Shown here piece by piece: positions 22,650 through 32,724 of a stretch of DNA of 64,000 nucleotides. Origin of the DNA: Trypanosoma brucei gambiense DAL972 (Eukaryota > Euglenozoa > Kinetoplastea > Trypanosomatida > Trypanosomatidae). The notes under the pieces are model-generated. The model searched no databases, was not told the DNA's origin, and saw only the letters and a program-made list of their open reading frames with translations. A program made the translations under genes and the position numbers. Where the stretch lies: NCBI RefSeq assembly GCF_000210295.1, contig NC_026743.1, positions 1,674,001-1,738,000 on the forward strand, read 5' to 3'. Every line of letters begins with the position of its first letter. Within the stretch, counting starts at the first letter, position 1.

Positions 22650-23238
22650 TTGCCGGAGTTTGTGTCTGCTTCTGTTGCGTGCAGCTTTTGTGGTGCTTCT
22701 TATTTATATTTCATTGAGGTTGGGTCGCGCCCGTGAAAGTGCTCTGCTCTGACATATTTGTATATGTTTCTAATAGTTTTAGCTTGTTGCTTCATTCCTT
22801 CGCATTGTTGGGTGGCAGCAACGGAGAGGCTCCGTTTTTCATCTCTTTCTGCTCTTTTGCAGTGTTCTACCGGATGCTGCTGGATGTTATTTTCGTCTGT
22901 TTGTTTGTTTTTTCGTTCCCCTGTTTGCTTTCTCGAGAATTGATGGATGTACATGTGTGTTCTTTCTTTCGTTGGAGTATGTCACGTCAGAGGTTGGAGG
23001 TATTCTTTTCTCAAGGACGCTTGGATGAGGCTGATTTTTTTTGTCACTTTTCACGCCCTTTGGTTAGCTTAGTCACCGTCTCATAAGGAGGGAAGGGGGT
23101 CACGTAAGGAGGGGTCGGCGACAGCAAGGATAACAGAACAAAAACTGCTGCGGGGTGAAAGCAAAAAGTCCTCTTGTTTTATAGTAAAAAAAAAAAAGAA
23201 GGGGTGTAGAACCGTTGTCTCCCCCACAAAAGTTTGCA
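22650..23238 (+). other. Intergenic region
   Basis: 589 bases with T-rich sequence and no gene. A pyrimidine tract at about 23034-23063 with AG shortly after (GGTTAG, then CTTAG) could supply the acceptor for the zinc-finger gene; no ATG follows until 23239. An A12 run sits at about 23187. Confidence 0.5.
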
Positions 23239-23685
23239 ATGACTGGCAATTCGCATTGTGCCTTGTGTAAGCGTTCCTTTGGCATTTTGTTGTGGAAACA
23301 CAAATGTGCGAAGTGTAATAGAAATGTCTGCGACGATTGTGCACCGAAAGTGAGTGGAGTGAGAAAATGTGAAGAGTGTTCCGCAGTGAAACCGGCTGAC
23401 AGTAGCGCAAAGACCCCAGCGAACCAACCGCGTGTTCAGGGGTCAGAGGGAAATCCCGTTCTTGAAGCTGCCATGCGCCGCAGACAACAACACATGCTCG
23501 GAGTGGTGTCAAATACTGTAAACTCAGAGGAAAAAATTAGGCTGCTAACAGAGATTACTACAATCCTGAAACAGCGTGGAGAAGACGAACCGTTCGGTCT
23601 TCGCTCTATGGACGAAACAAAGCTGCGTGTTTACCTTCGGCATATTCGAGAAAAATACGGGATTACGGCTGTTAACCAATCATAG
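23239..23685 (+). CDS. Small FYVE-like zinc-finger protein
   Basis: A 148-residue protein starting at the ATG at 23239; an in-frame TTG at 23215 is not a likely start. Eight cysteines fall in four pairs: C7/C10, C23/C26, C31/C34 and C44/C47. This is the spacing of a two-zinc FYVE-type finger. The basic R(R/K)HHCR block that binds phosphatidylinositol 3-phosphate is reduced to WKHKCAKC, so lipid binding is uncertain and a FYVE-related protein-binding finger is equally possible. The C-terminal half is helical (LLTEITTILKQRGEDEP) without a named domain. If PI3P binding is kept it would work on endosomal membranes. Confidence 0.78.
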   Translation: MTGNSHCALCKRSFGILLWKHKCAKCNRNVCDDCAPKVSGVRKCEECSAVKPADSSAKTPANQPRVQGSEGNPVLEAAMRRRQQHMLGVVSNTVNSEEKIRLLTEITTILKQRGEDEPFGLRSMDETKLRVYLRHIREKYGITAVNQS

Positions 23686-25075
23686 GACCAGCAGTGATAC
23701 GATGCGCATTTCCCAGACCATTTTTTGTACCCCATTGATGAGGATGTGGGAAAAGAAAAAGATAAATACAGTGCGGCTGCCAGACGTATGTGCCTCTTAA
23801 TTGCACGCAGCAATGTGCGCATTTTGTAGTCTGCTCCGTAATGACTTGTTTGATATTTCTTACGAGTTGTGGCAGCCTGCGACTTAACACGCTTGTGGTA
23901 ACACCCAGACCATATCATGCGCGGGAGTTGGTGGCAAACAGTCCGTCGTTGCCTCCCTAAATATTTTTTTTTTGTGTCAGCTCCCTTTCTTTCAGTAATG
24001 GAAAGGACATGTTTAAACGAAATGTGAGGTGAATAATTGCATTGCCGTTTTGAAGGTGTGTGTTTTTCTCCCCGCTGGTGATCTGGCAACGCCAGGACCA
24101 ATGACAGTTCTCGTGTGATGTCATGATGATTGAAACCGGGTCGTGTAAGTGCGTAAAATCACCATCGAGTGTATCGCGGGCTCACAGGATCCAATCAATG
24201 GGGGAGAGGAAAAAATATTGATTTGATTGCAGGAATTAAAGTGTGACACCGCCCCGATGCTAGAGAGAGAGAGAGAGAGAGAAGTCGTGGAGATATTATG
24301 AATTCTGTAATGGAACATCTTGTCTCTTGCGCAAACTCCTCCAGGACGGAAAGGCGACAGTTGTGTTTTGTTTGCTTTGTGAGGTATTTGGTGTTGGTGT
24401 CTGTTTACAATGGAATAAAGGGAGAAAAGGTTGGGTGCATCAAAAAGCATCTGAAGGAAGGCAGTGGACATTTTCGAGAATGTAGGAAAAGAGAGATATC
24501 CATACTTTTTTTTCTTTTACCTTGTGCCGTGGATGGTGCCGAATTGTGGAGGTATTCTATTTTCTTTTGCACCTTTATATAATATGTAGGATGGGCAGTT
24601 ATCATTATTAGCGTCCGGAGATTTTTCAAACGTTACTTTGTGTGTGTCGAACATTTTTGGGGGAACACAGTATTTATTGTTTTTTTCCGTCGGGGCGGTT
24701 GGTCGTTTTGTGAATGCAGCTTCCCGGTTATTTTCAAGTTCGTTTCCGAATATGTCACGTGGAGTTGAACGCTATGTGGCAGTGTTAACGTTGTTCGCGT
24801 GGCATTTCGTAAGCATGATGTGTTCAGTTTCCAGAAACTTCTGCATATATATATATATATATATATCCTATATTATTTTCTGCAAAATGCCTTCATTCAC
24901 ATTTACCATTCACCGTCGCCGTTTCCTTTTTTCTCTGGAAGCCGAGTGGCATCCTGCACTGGCCAAAACCAGTAATAGAAAAGAAAGTAGGGTACTCATA
25001 GCGAACTGCGTAAGCGCCGGCGTGTGCGCTTCGCAGAACATAGAGAAGTTGTGGAAGGCGCGCTGTAGGTTTGAC
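23686..25075 (+). other. Intergenic region with GA and TA repeats
   Basis: 1.39 kb lacking a supported gene. It contains (GA)n at about 24262-24282 and (TA)n at about 24845-24866. A frame open from 24638 runs into the next gene but translates the TA repeat and contains no conserved sequence. A pyrimidine tract (24916-24936) with AG at 24940-24941 is the probable acceptor for the next gene. Confidence 0.6.
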
Positions 25076-26074
25076 ATGAAGACAGTATACATTGTAGCGA
25101 TGTGCGCAGGCGGTGGCGGACTTCTTTGTATCCTCTTGGTAATCACCATATGCGTCCTCCGCAAGCGAACGAAGACGAGCAATACCGACGACGACGACAG
25201 CGCCGCGCAAAGTGGATGTGCACTTCACTACATAGATATGTCCGGTAATGAACGCGTCCTTGATGTGAACGCATTGGGTGCCAGAGACGGAATCACACTG
25301 TTGGCCACTATTGCTAATCACTGCGGCGTGCAAGACTCTTCGGCGATTGCACTCACGTATGTGAATGATGCTCGTCGGTGTGTTGAAGTCGATCCTGATC
25401 TTCTGCTCCGAAGCGATGGGGAGTTGTCCGACCGGCTGATGCAGAGCAAGTTTTTCCCACTAAGGCTGGGATGGCGTGTGAAGCCACCACAACCAGAACA
25501 GAAAAGGCACCAAAAACAGCGTGTCGATGAGGACGCTAAGGCTTGTAGTGCTGAGGAAAGCCGTATTGCAACAAGAATCCACGAATGCCCTCAAGAGATG
25601 GCGAATGGCAGCTACAAGGATGTAGTTGGCTCCACCCCGCTTCCACTTATTCTACCAACCAACTCGCACATCACATCCAGCAACCCCATAACAATTACTG
25701 CGGCACAGTACACCGTTGAAGGCTCTGACTACGTGCTGGATGTGAACACTGTCGTCGCGATGCAAGAGGCGTTACGTCAGCATACGCCCCGGTCCATTTT
25801 ACTGGAAGATGGCTCAGTTATAGTTGTCGACCCCGCGAAGCGAACGGTGTGCTTGAGAACTCCTCAAGGCAATCAATGCGCGGTAATGGAGCATCCAGCT
25901 GGTGAACTCAAATATACCATTGATAACAAGGGCGCTGGCCAGTGGTACCCATATAGATGTCCCATATATTTGCCACCCGGGCGGTGGTGTGTGAGGGCGG
26001 AGGCTTCGAGTGCGGATCATCGTCGCGTTCGAACAACCTCCCGAGTTTTCACAGTAGATGTTGTTGAGAAATGA
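25076..26074 (+). CDS. Single-pass membrane protein of unknown function
   Basis: I start this 332-residue protein at the first ATG after the acceptor at 24941. That puts a transmembrane helix, rich in GGGGLLCILLVITICVL, at residues 5-29, followed by a basic RKRTKTSN stop-transfer. Two globular parts follow: one from about 45 to 140, with strand-helix patterns (TLLATIANHC, IALTYV, ending FFPLRLGWRV), and one at about 210-332. Each contains a VLDVN motif preceded by a short Gly-containing turn, hinting at a distant internal duplication. The fold may be a beta-grasp type, but I cannot name it. The topology is probably N-out with a cytoplasmic body. Function is unknown. Confidence 0.72.
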   Translation: MKTVYIVAMCAGGGGLLCILLVITICVLRKRTKTSNTDDDDSAAQSGCALHYIDMSGNERVLDVNALGARDGITLLATIANHCGVQDSSAIALTYVNDARRCVEVDPDLLLRSDGELSDRLMQSKFFPLRLGWRVKPPQPEQKRHQKQRVDEDAKACSAEESRIATRIHECPQEMANGSYKDVVGSTPLPLILPTNSHITSSNPITITAAQYTVEGSDYVLDVNTVVAMQEALRQHTPRSILLEDGSVIVVDPAKRTVCLRTPQGNQCAVMEHPAGELKYTIDNKGAGQWYPYRCPIYLPPGRWCVRAEASSADHRRVRTTSRVFTVDVVEK

Positions 26075-26811
26075 TAGATCACATACCGAGAGGTGATACT
26101 ACGCAACGATAGCGAGATAAGCGGATATAGTTTTCATTTGTCGTCGTCAATGTTGTTGTTGTTGTTGTTGTTTTGGTTCTAATTTTTTTTTTTGGTGCGA
26201 GCGCTACTTCATTGTCTGTGTGGAAAGCACCCAGTTCAGTGGTTTGACTTGTGCCACTGTTACCACCGGTTATTTATTTATTTATTGTCTTACCCCTTTA
26301 TTTTCTACTTGAACATGTATTTCAAATTTCTTGTGTTCCTGTGAGTATTCCCCCAAACCGGGTTCCCAATTACGCATATTTTTGATGGTGATGATGATGA
26401 TATGTTGTATCCTAACATAAATAAGTTGGCTCGAAAGAAGTGGAAATATATAAATGAACAACGAATGTTAAGAGCGGGGAATCTGTCGGTAATTAACGTC
26501 TTTGGTATCGTTGGGTGCGTCTGTATTGATATGTAGAACGAAATGTCCCTCTGCAAACAGATTTCTTACGGTAAACACCTTCCGTTTCGGACCGAAAAGT
26601 TGTTGGATTTTTTGTCTTTGTTTTTTTTTTCTTGCTTGGGCGGCTATCATATTCCGATACGGCTCTTTATTATTATTTCTCGCCCTTTTTTCCTCCGCAG
26701 ACTCCTTTGTTCCCACCTCGCCCGTGTATTGTGCTTCCCGTGAGGGGTAAGAAGGTGGCAGCACATAGCTGTTCAGGTGAAAAAAAAAAGGAGGAAAACG
26801 AAAGTGTTGCA
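26075..26811 (+). other. Intergenic region with acceptor for CSN3
   Basis: 737 bases, no gene. It contains (GTT)n at about 26155-26170. The pyrimidine run ending CGCCCTTTTTTCCTCCGCAG (AG at 26699-26700) is an excellent splice acceptor; there is no ATG between it and 26812. Confidence 0.65.
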
Positions 26812-28452
26812 ATGAACATTTCTGATATCGTGGGAGAGGTAATAACTGATGCAGTGGACGACAGATACTACTCGCACCTGGAGGCATTACTTGAGCATAA
26901 CATTGATGAATTAATTAGGCGGTACCATGTCCTTGTGGGGCCCCTCAAAACATTAATGGAGATGGAATGCGGGGAGACTGCTGCAGTGAATGGACCCTCA
27001 CCCAAGAGCCACACGGGTGGGTCCGAGTTTCCGCAATGCTTCGCCATGGGCATGACATATTTCAGCCTTGCCATCATGCGAGGGCATGCTGCGGGAGGGA
27101 TCGAAGATAGTGAAATCTCCTCTTTGATACTAACACTTGTGGAGCAGCATCTGTTATCACAGACATCAGGGGCATATAAACAACTCCGAGGTCATGCGCA
27201 CGCGCTTCAACGCTTCGGGCAGTTGCTGAAGGGATATATTGATCTTCTAGATCACAGCGATGTTGGGAATCACCTCCGTAAGCTTAGTTATCTTCAGAGT
27301 GCGGTGACGCTCTTTTCCCCATCAACTAACCATCTCACCGTTGCTCACCCACTTCTGGTGCGGGAGGCAGCGCGCAGTAACTGTCCAGCCCCTGCTCTGA
27401 CCGTCATGCGGCAGCCAATATTAGAATTGTCGTGTGGAGAAACTGGCGCTGGACTCGCTTGTTGTTGTTCTTATTATTACGAGGGCGGCCTCTTGCTAGC
27501 CGCTATGCAGTGTTGGGAGTCGTCGGTTTCGTGGCTGCGAAACTCTCTGTCATTAGTGAAGGTTGTGTTGCGTGTGGGGAGTCCAGAACCTAAGGTAGTT
27601 TCCGCGACACCTTCTCTTTCTCTGGATGATACCGGTAGCATCATAGTGTCTGCAACAAAAGCGTTCGTTCTCCTCTGCATTAGTGTCTACGGGGATTGGG
27701 GTGACGCTGCAGATCACATGAGAGTTCAGCAAGTTATTCAGCAGTATCGAAATAGCAATGTGGGATCGTACGTACGCCTGCTGGTGGCTGCGCAGCGCCG
27801 TGATTTTAGGCAGTGGCACACAATCAAAAGAAACTTTTCACCTGTTTGGGAACAGGATGGAACCGTGTCTCTTCTCGCCACAGCTGAATCACGACTGCAG
27901 CGGCACGTCGTCCTTGATATCGCGAAAGTTTACAGTCGTGTGCGTCTCTCCACCATCGCGTCGGCGCTTCGTGTGTGTTGTCTCAGCGAGACAGAAGGTG
28001 GCGGCAACACATCAAGTGGTAGTGGTGACTCTGGGGAAAGCACACAAGGGAAAATTAACGCCGTTGAGCTGCTTTTATCAATGCGGGAAGATGGGGAACT
28101 CATCGCATCAGTCGAGCATGTGCCTCGTAGGGAAGAGAGTGAAGAAGAAGCAGAGTTGAGTGGAGCGGAGGAAACGGCAGGTGATATTTCTGCGCAGCAA
28201 CAGCATCTGGCTGTCAGGCTCGCTATTCCACCGAGGCGGATTCCTGCTGAGTTAGGTGAGAGTTGCAAAGGGCTCCATGATTTACACAGGCAGGATGGAG
28301 AAAACCAGCACGTCATAGATGCGGAGATACAAGGAGTGTTGCACGGCGAAATTGAGCGGTGCAAGAGGGCGTATGCGGCACTGATGAAGGTGGCAATGGG
28401 TTCACGCGGCGTGGTGCCACCAGAATGTGAAGAAGCCCAAGTGATCGTGTGA
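26812..28452 (+). CDS. CSN3: COP9 signalosome subunit 3-like protein
   Basis: 546 residues from the first ATG after the acceptor at 26700. The frame is open 60 codons further up but that part lies before the splice site. The middle has the CSN3/PCI helical-repeat pattern: HPLLVREAARSNCPAPAL, then YYYEGGLLLAAMQCWESS, matching the CSN3 block in which a Tyr-rich helix precedes a TPR-like pair. A PCI winged helix is likely at about 375-470 (DIAKVYSRVRLSTIA). The tail is acidic (EESEEEAELSGAEE). CSN removes NEDD8 from cullins in the nucleus and cytosol; the cullin at 13457 is a plausible client. Assignment to subunit 3 rather than proteasome lid RPN3 is probable, not certain. Confidence 0.72.
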   Translation: MNISDIVGEVITDAVDDRYYSHLEALLEHNIDELIRRYHVLVGPLKTLMEMECGETAAVNGPSPKSHTGGSEFPQCFAMGMTYFSLAIMRGHAAGGIEDSEISSLILTLVEQHLLSQTSGAYKQLRGHAHALQRFGQLLKGYIDLLDHSDVGNHLRKLSYLQSAVTLFSPSTNHLTVAHPLLVREAARSNCPAPALTVMRQPILELSCGETGAGLACCCSYYYEGGLLLAAMQCWESSVSWLRNSLSLVKVVLRVGSPEPKVVSATPSLSLDDTGSIIVSATKAFVLLCISVYGDWGDAADHMRVQQVIQQYRNSNVGSYVRLLVAAQRRDFRQWHTIKRNFSPVWEQDGTVSLLATAESRLQRHVVLDIAKVYSRVRLSTIASALRVCCLSETEGGGNTSSGSGDSGESTQGKINAVELLLSMREDGELIASVEHVPRREESEEEAELSGAEETAGDISAQQQHLAVRLAIPPRRIPAELGESCKGLHDLHRQDGENQHVIDAEIQGVLHGEIERCKRAYAALMKVAMGSRGVVPPECEEAQVIV

Positions 28453-28959
28453 GCAGGTTCTGACCGTGAGTCATGATTGAAAGGTGTAAACAGTAACAGG
28501 ATATGTTTGCGTTGGTATACAAAATGTTTTGGACACGATTTTCATTTTACACGCTGCACTTGATTCTGTACTGGCCCTGAGCGGTCACCCAACACCACTT
28601 ACTGAGTGTTTCCACTTTTCCATCTTTATCGGTGGCTGCTGGGCGTGCCCTTCCCCTTGGTGGTTGTTTGAAGTTGTTCGTTGATGTGCTTCTGTTTTCG
28701 TAATCCCTTTCTTTTCTTTTCGTTTCCATCGGTAGGTTGTGAAACACGAGGTCGAGAAGGCGCAACATTCACATATGTACCCAGGGAGTAGGGTCGCCCA
28801 CTAAAGTGACGGAACACTAAAAGAACTGGGGCTCCTTGCAGAAGAGAAAGAGGGCAGGTGCATACTGAAGGTCTTGTGTCCGTGTATTTGTGAAGAGCCC
28901 ACATTCTTGAGTAATAACACACACAGTAGTTTACCTTTTCAATTTTTTTTATAAAAAAT
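28453..28959 (+). other. Intergenic region
   Basis: 507 bases, no supported gene. A T-rich tract at 28931-28950 precedes the phosphatase gene. The first AG after it is at 28975-28976, which is inside the first codons of the longest frame and bears on the start choice. Confidence 0.55.
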
Positions 28960-30267
28960 ATGTTCCTTTTGCCAAGGGAAGTAATGAGGAAGTACGCCAT
29001 ATTTTCCTTAGCAATCATACTGTTGCTATTTACAGTAGTGAGCAGTGAGCCTGGTGAGCGCGATGCGGAGTCCGGGGTGAAGAGAGGGGACGAAAAGCAG
29101 AACCTCGTCCTCACTAAGCTAATTGTTCTCAACCGTCATGGTCACCGCGCCCCTAACGCCCCCTACTGGTCCATGTGCCCCAACGACAGAAAAAACCGCC
29201 GCAAGTACAACGTTGGCGCGGAGGACCTTACGGCGCGCGGCATGAAGGAGGAGTATGAATTGGGGGAGTATTTACGGAACGCGTATCGCGACTTTATTGG
29301 ACCTCGCTTCAACCGAAGTCGGCACTTCCTGCGCGCCGTGGGCGAACCCCGAATTCTGCAGTCCGCTCAGGCGGTCGCCCAAGGGCTCTTTCCTGATGGT
29401 TATGGGCCCGGTGGCTATCTTCCGCGACAACCTCAGTTTGTGCCCGTATTTTCTGATATGGATACTCATGAATATCTTCTCGACGACGTACCGTGCTTCC
29501 GCCGCGCTGAGAGGGATATGCGCAGATGGTTGAACACTAGCTTGAGTGACTTCATTGCTGACCCTAAAGTCAGCGAGGTGTTAAACTATATGAAACGGAT
29601 GTGTGGGGTGTCTGAGAAGGACATGCCACCCGTATATGCTTTTCTGAAAACTGTAGCCGACGGGATGACATTCAATGCCGATTTCGGACTGAGCGTGTGC
29701 CATGGGAAGGTAACACCCGAAATGCTCTTCAAAATACGCAAAGTATCACTACGACTTCTTATGGCGCGACTTTATCACACTGACGAGCAACAAACCTACA
29801 CCTCTGTAGATTTACCATACCGGATACTCTATATGCTAAATCGGTCAACCTCCCCAGGTGCGAAGGGAGTGAACGATTACTCCGACACAGAGCAGGAAGC
29901 CATCCTGTATTTTATGCATCGCGAGGCCCTGTACGCTGTTGGAGAGTTCTTTGGTTTCACATTTAATGTCCCAGGTCTGCCGCACGGGGAGCTGCCAGTG
30001 GCTTCTACAATTGTATGGGAGCGGTTGGTTCCTGAGAAGAGCGTCGGGGAAGAGATTGTGCCATCAAGAACGTACGTGCGTCTCATACTATGGACACCAA
30101 AGGATGGTACAGCCACGGTTGCCATACCGCACTGCAGAACACCCCAGCTTTGCACACTCAAAGAACTTCAGGATATATACAGTGCGCGGGTGAAGCGCAC
30201 TGGATCGTGGTTGAAGCTGTGCAACTTCACAATCACAGAATTAGACCATGACACGGACATTCGTTAG
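28960..30267 (+). CDS. Histidine acid phosphatase-family protein, secretory, with altered HD motif
   Basis: 435 residues from 28960. The N-terminus has a signal peptide (MRKYAIFSLAIILLLF...) beginning at the second in-frame ATG (28984). If the spliced leader is added at AG 28975-28976, translation must start at 28984. The family motif RHGHRAP begins at Arg59, giving the phosphate-binding Arg and nucleophilic His. The downstream proton-donor motif, HD in most members, reads HRE at residues 320-322, nearer to the HAE of multiple inositol polyphosphate phosphatases. No C-terminal membrane helix or lysosomal tail is visible, so it may be luminal or secreted. Several N-glycosylation sequons (for example NRS, NTS, NFT) are present. 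The substrate is unknown. Confidence 0.85.
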   Translation: MFLLPREVMRKYAIFSLAIILLLFTVVSSEPGERDAESGVKRGDEKQNLVLTKLIVLNRHGHRAPNAPYWSMCPNDRKNRRKYNVGAEDLTARGMKEEYELGEYLRNAYRDFIGPRFNRSRHFLRAVGEPRILQSAQAVAQGLFPDGYGPGGYLPRQPQFVPVFSDMDTHEYLLDDVPCFRRAERDMRRWLNTSLSDFIADPKVSEVLNYMKRMCGVSEKDMPPVYAFLKTVADGMTFNADFGLSVCHGKVTPEMLFKIRKVSLRLLMARLYHTDEQQTYTSVDLPYRILYMLNRSTSPGAKGVNDYSDTEQEAILYFMHREALYAVGEFFGFTFNVPGLPHGELPVASTIVWERLVPEKSVGEEIVPSRTYVRLILWTPKDGTATVAIPHCRTPQLCTLKELQDIYSARVKRTGSWLKLCNFTITELDHDTDIR

Positions 30268-31204
30268 CCTAGTTTCCACACTGACAACCAGCCAGCAGAC
30301 GTTCTGGAGTTCATCCGTCAATGGCACTGGTATTGTTAAGAGAATATACATATATATATATATATGTACGTGTGCATGTCGGGGGGATGCAGCGAGGCAG
30401 GATCGGATAGATTATTACGAGGACAAGAGCAGAGCGACGTGCATCCTGCTTCGTGAGAGAGGACGACAAAAGAAAGAAATTAAAGAATTGAAGGGAGGAA
30501 ATCCCACAGACACGCACGTAACAAACACTGGCAGTCACAACGTGCCATCATACAAGTTCGTTTCTGACAAAGCAATAATCACAGGAGAGCGTGGTCGGGG
30601 GGGGGGGGGGTCAGTCCGTATCCAAATGCCCCTATTCATGTCCCAATGCTCACATGCATATATGAATTTAATCTATAATTTGTCAGATGGAGAACCATCG
30701 GCACGTTGGGGGGAGAAGGTCGTTGAGAAATACTACAGATATTTCTTATTTTACCTGTAAAGTTCTCTCCTCCTCTCCCCTTACTCCCCCTTTCCAGTAT
30801 TTCAATAAGGATCCGGCACCTATTGGTTCCCTTTGAAAAGGGAAGGGTGAGACAACTGTGGTGTATTTTTTCTGGGGACTGGACACCTGATACGTTGTTG
30901 CTGGTGGGCTGTGATGCGGCCCTCCCGTGTTTTACAACTATGACCCTCCATGCCTTATTCTGATATAATTTGTTCAATCGTTGTCGTTCCCCTTTGTCTC
31001 TCCTTCTACGGTGCCGGTGCAGAAGCAGAATAACGAAACAATAAAAGTGTGACCGCTCGCTTCACCCAAGTCGACCACGGAAAACGTCACGCTTGTACTG
31101 TACGCGGGTTCTGGTGCATGGACTGAGTTTTGATCGCGTTATTTTGTTTTAACTGTCATAACTGCTCAGGACAAACGACCAAGAGGAAATATAATACTTG
31201 CCTC
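30268..31204 (+). other. Intergenic region with a 14-G run
   Basis: 937 bases with no supported gene. It contains (TA)n near 30350-30364 and an uninterrupted run of 14 G at 30597-30610. A T-rich stretch and AG at 31168-31169 (ACTGCTCAG) form the acceptor for the RRM gene; no ATG lies between it and 31205. Confidence 0.6.
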
Positions 31205-32011
31205 ATGGATCCATCGAAGCGCATATGCCTGAAGAATATCCCACCCGAATGCACAAAACGTGAGATTGCGGAGTTCATCCGCAATCGCACCGGAGGCCAA
31301 CCACACAGCATTGACCTCGGGCTTGACAGCAACGGCCGTGTGCGCCGCTACGCACATTTCTCAGTTGAAGGGGCGAAAAATGTCGTCTCAGCACTCACGG
31401 GGGCCACGTGGAAAGGTGTCACAGTGAGTGCACTCCACGCCAATCCTCATTATACCTACCGTCTGGCCGAGTCACGACGGCGACGCGAGCACTTGCAATC
31501 AGAGGAGAAGCAACAGAGAGAAGAATTATTGAGGAGAAAAACGGAGCGATGGCTTGCGAAGACGGGTGGTGAATTACCAAAGGGAAGGCCACCAAAACCT
31601 TTTTTCGCGTCGAGACAACGTTACGCAGAGGTGGCCTCTGAAATAGCGAAAAAGAGCAGAGAAGAACACAGGGCAAAGCGCTTGCAGGGTCGTATGCAAC
31701 AAGCTGTCGGAGGCCCCAGTCGACGGTGGGCTAGAGAGAATCTAATAGATAAAGCAACGAGTGGACCAGTAAATCCCGGGGTGTCCTTTTCTAATTATTT
31801 GCGAAGCAGTTCGCATTGTGAGTACGAGGGTGGAAGTACAGACCCCAACTCAAGGGTTCTAAAACGTCAGAAGACGGAACGTGCGGGAAACCCGGCCATG
31901 AAACCGGTTCAGCAGCAGGAAACACCGCAGACAGTCGGACCCACAAAGGAAGAAAGGAAATTGAGTGGTCTAAAGGCGAAACTGGAGGCGTTACGCGCCA
32001 AAATGAAGTAA
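31205..32011 (+). CDS. RRM RNA-binding protein with basic helical tail
   Basis: 268 residues from the first ATG after the acceptor at 31169. Residues 6-90 form one RNA-recognition motif: strand 1/RNP2 is ICLKNIPP, and strand 3/RNP1 is RRYAHFSVEG. RNP1 keeps one aromatic of the usual pair at this position. The remainder is highly charged: a long Arg/Glu-rich helix (RLAESRRRREHLQSEEKQQREELLRRK), two further basic stretches and a C-terminal coiled-coil-like KLSGLKAKLEALRAKMK. This architecture is common in nucleolar ribosome-biogenesis factors of the NOL8/Nop6 kind; that role is inference only. Confidence 0.8.
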   Translation: MDPSKRICLKNIPPECTKREIAEFIRNRTGGQPHSIDLGLDSNGRVRRYAHFSVEGAKNVVSALTGATWKGVTVSALHANPHYTYRLAESRRRREHLQSEEKQQREELLRRKTERWLAKTGGELPKGRPPKPFFASRQRYAEVASEIAKKSREEHRAKRLQGRMQQAVGGPSRRWARENLIDKATSGPVNPGVSFSNYLRSSSHCEYEGGSTDPNSRVLKRQKTERAGNPAMKPVQQQETPQTVGPTKEERKLSGLKAKLEALRAKMK

Positions 32012-32724
32012 AGGTTGGGGCAACTGCTGTGTGCGTGCCACGGTAGTTCAACCCACCACCCAGGAAAGACACTAGGTGCGAATCTTCACATTTTCAGTCT
32101 TCTGGTAGCTTTGAACCGTGTTGAGGGGATGGCAGTTTGATTGGGTCGGCCACAGTGAAACTCTTCTCCCGAGAACCTTCTCAGTACTCCATTACAAGGA
32201 AGTGAAGGTCGAATGATCACGCGCCTACATGGCCCGGTGACGCTGTGTGATAACGCCGTCAGGTGCGGAAACACTGAAGAAGGATAAAACAAGGTGGTAT
32301 TAACATTTCGCGTGGTTTTCAAAGAATTATTGCCCCTAAACGCAGTTGCTTTCCACCTCGTAAAAGGTTACAAGTTAAACTTGGGAGGGAAGGGCGCAAC
32401 GAGACGGTGGAATCCCCATATGCGCTCGTGGCAGCTTCTGGTGTATTTCCTTATCTGCGGGGGGCAGGGGGGGGGTTACCGCGTCGGTCACACTGCAATG
32501 TTCTCTTTTTTATGCATGCGGTACGTGAACGGAGAAACGTTGCGGGACGAAAGTAAGCAGCATCAAAGTAAAGTTTGGGTATTCAACCTTTGAGTGCCGT
32601 CATTCTTAGTAACTTTTCCTGCACCGCCGCTGAGGCACAGGGATCGTTGAAGCTACAAAAAAATTAGTTAAAGTGGGACGACTCAATGATGAATTGATCC
32701 TTTCTCTCATCTACTTTTTATTTG
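32012..32724 (+). other. Intergenic region
   Basis: 713 bases without a supported gene. A pyrimidine tract at 32699-32723 runs directly into the next gene's first ATG, so the acceptor for that gene is unclear. Confidence 0.5.

Noticed and set aside
24638..25075. N-terminal extension of the membrane protein gene
   Set aside because: It lies before the likely splice acceptor at 24940-24941 in part, includes a translated TA repeat, and has no ATG after the acceptor until 25076.
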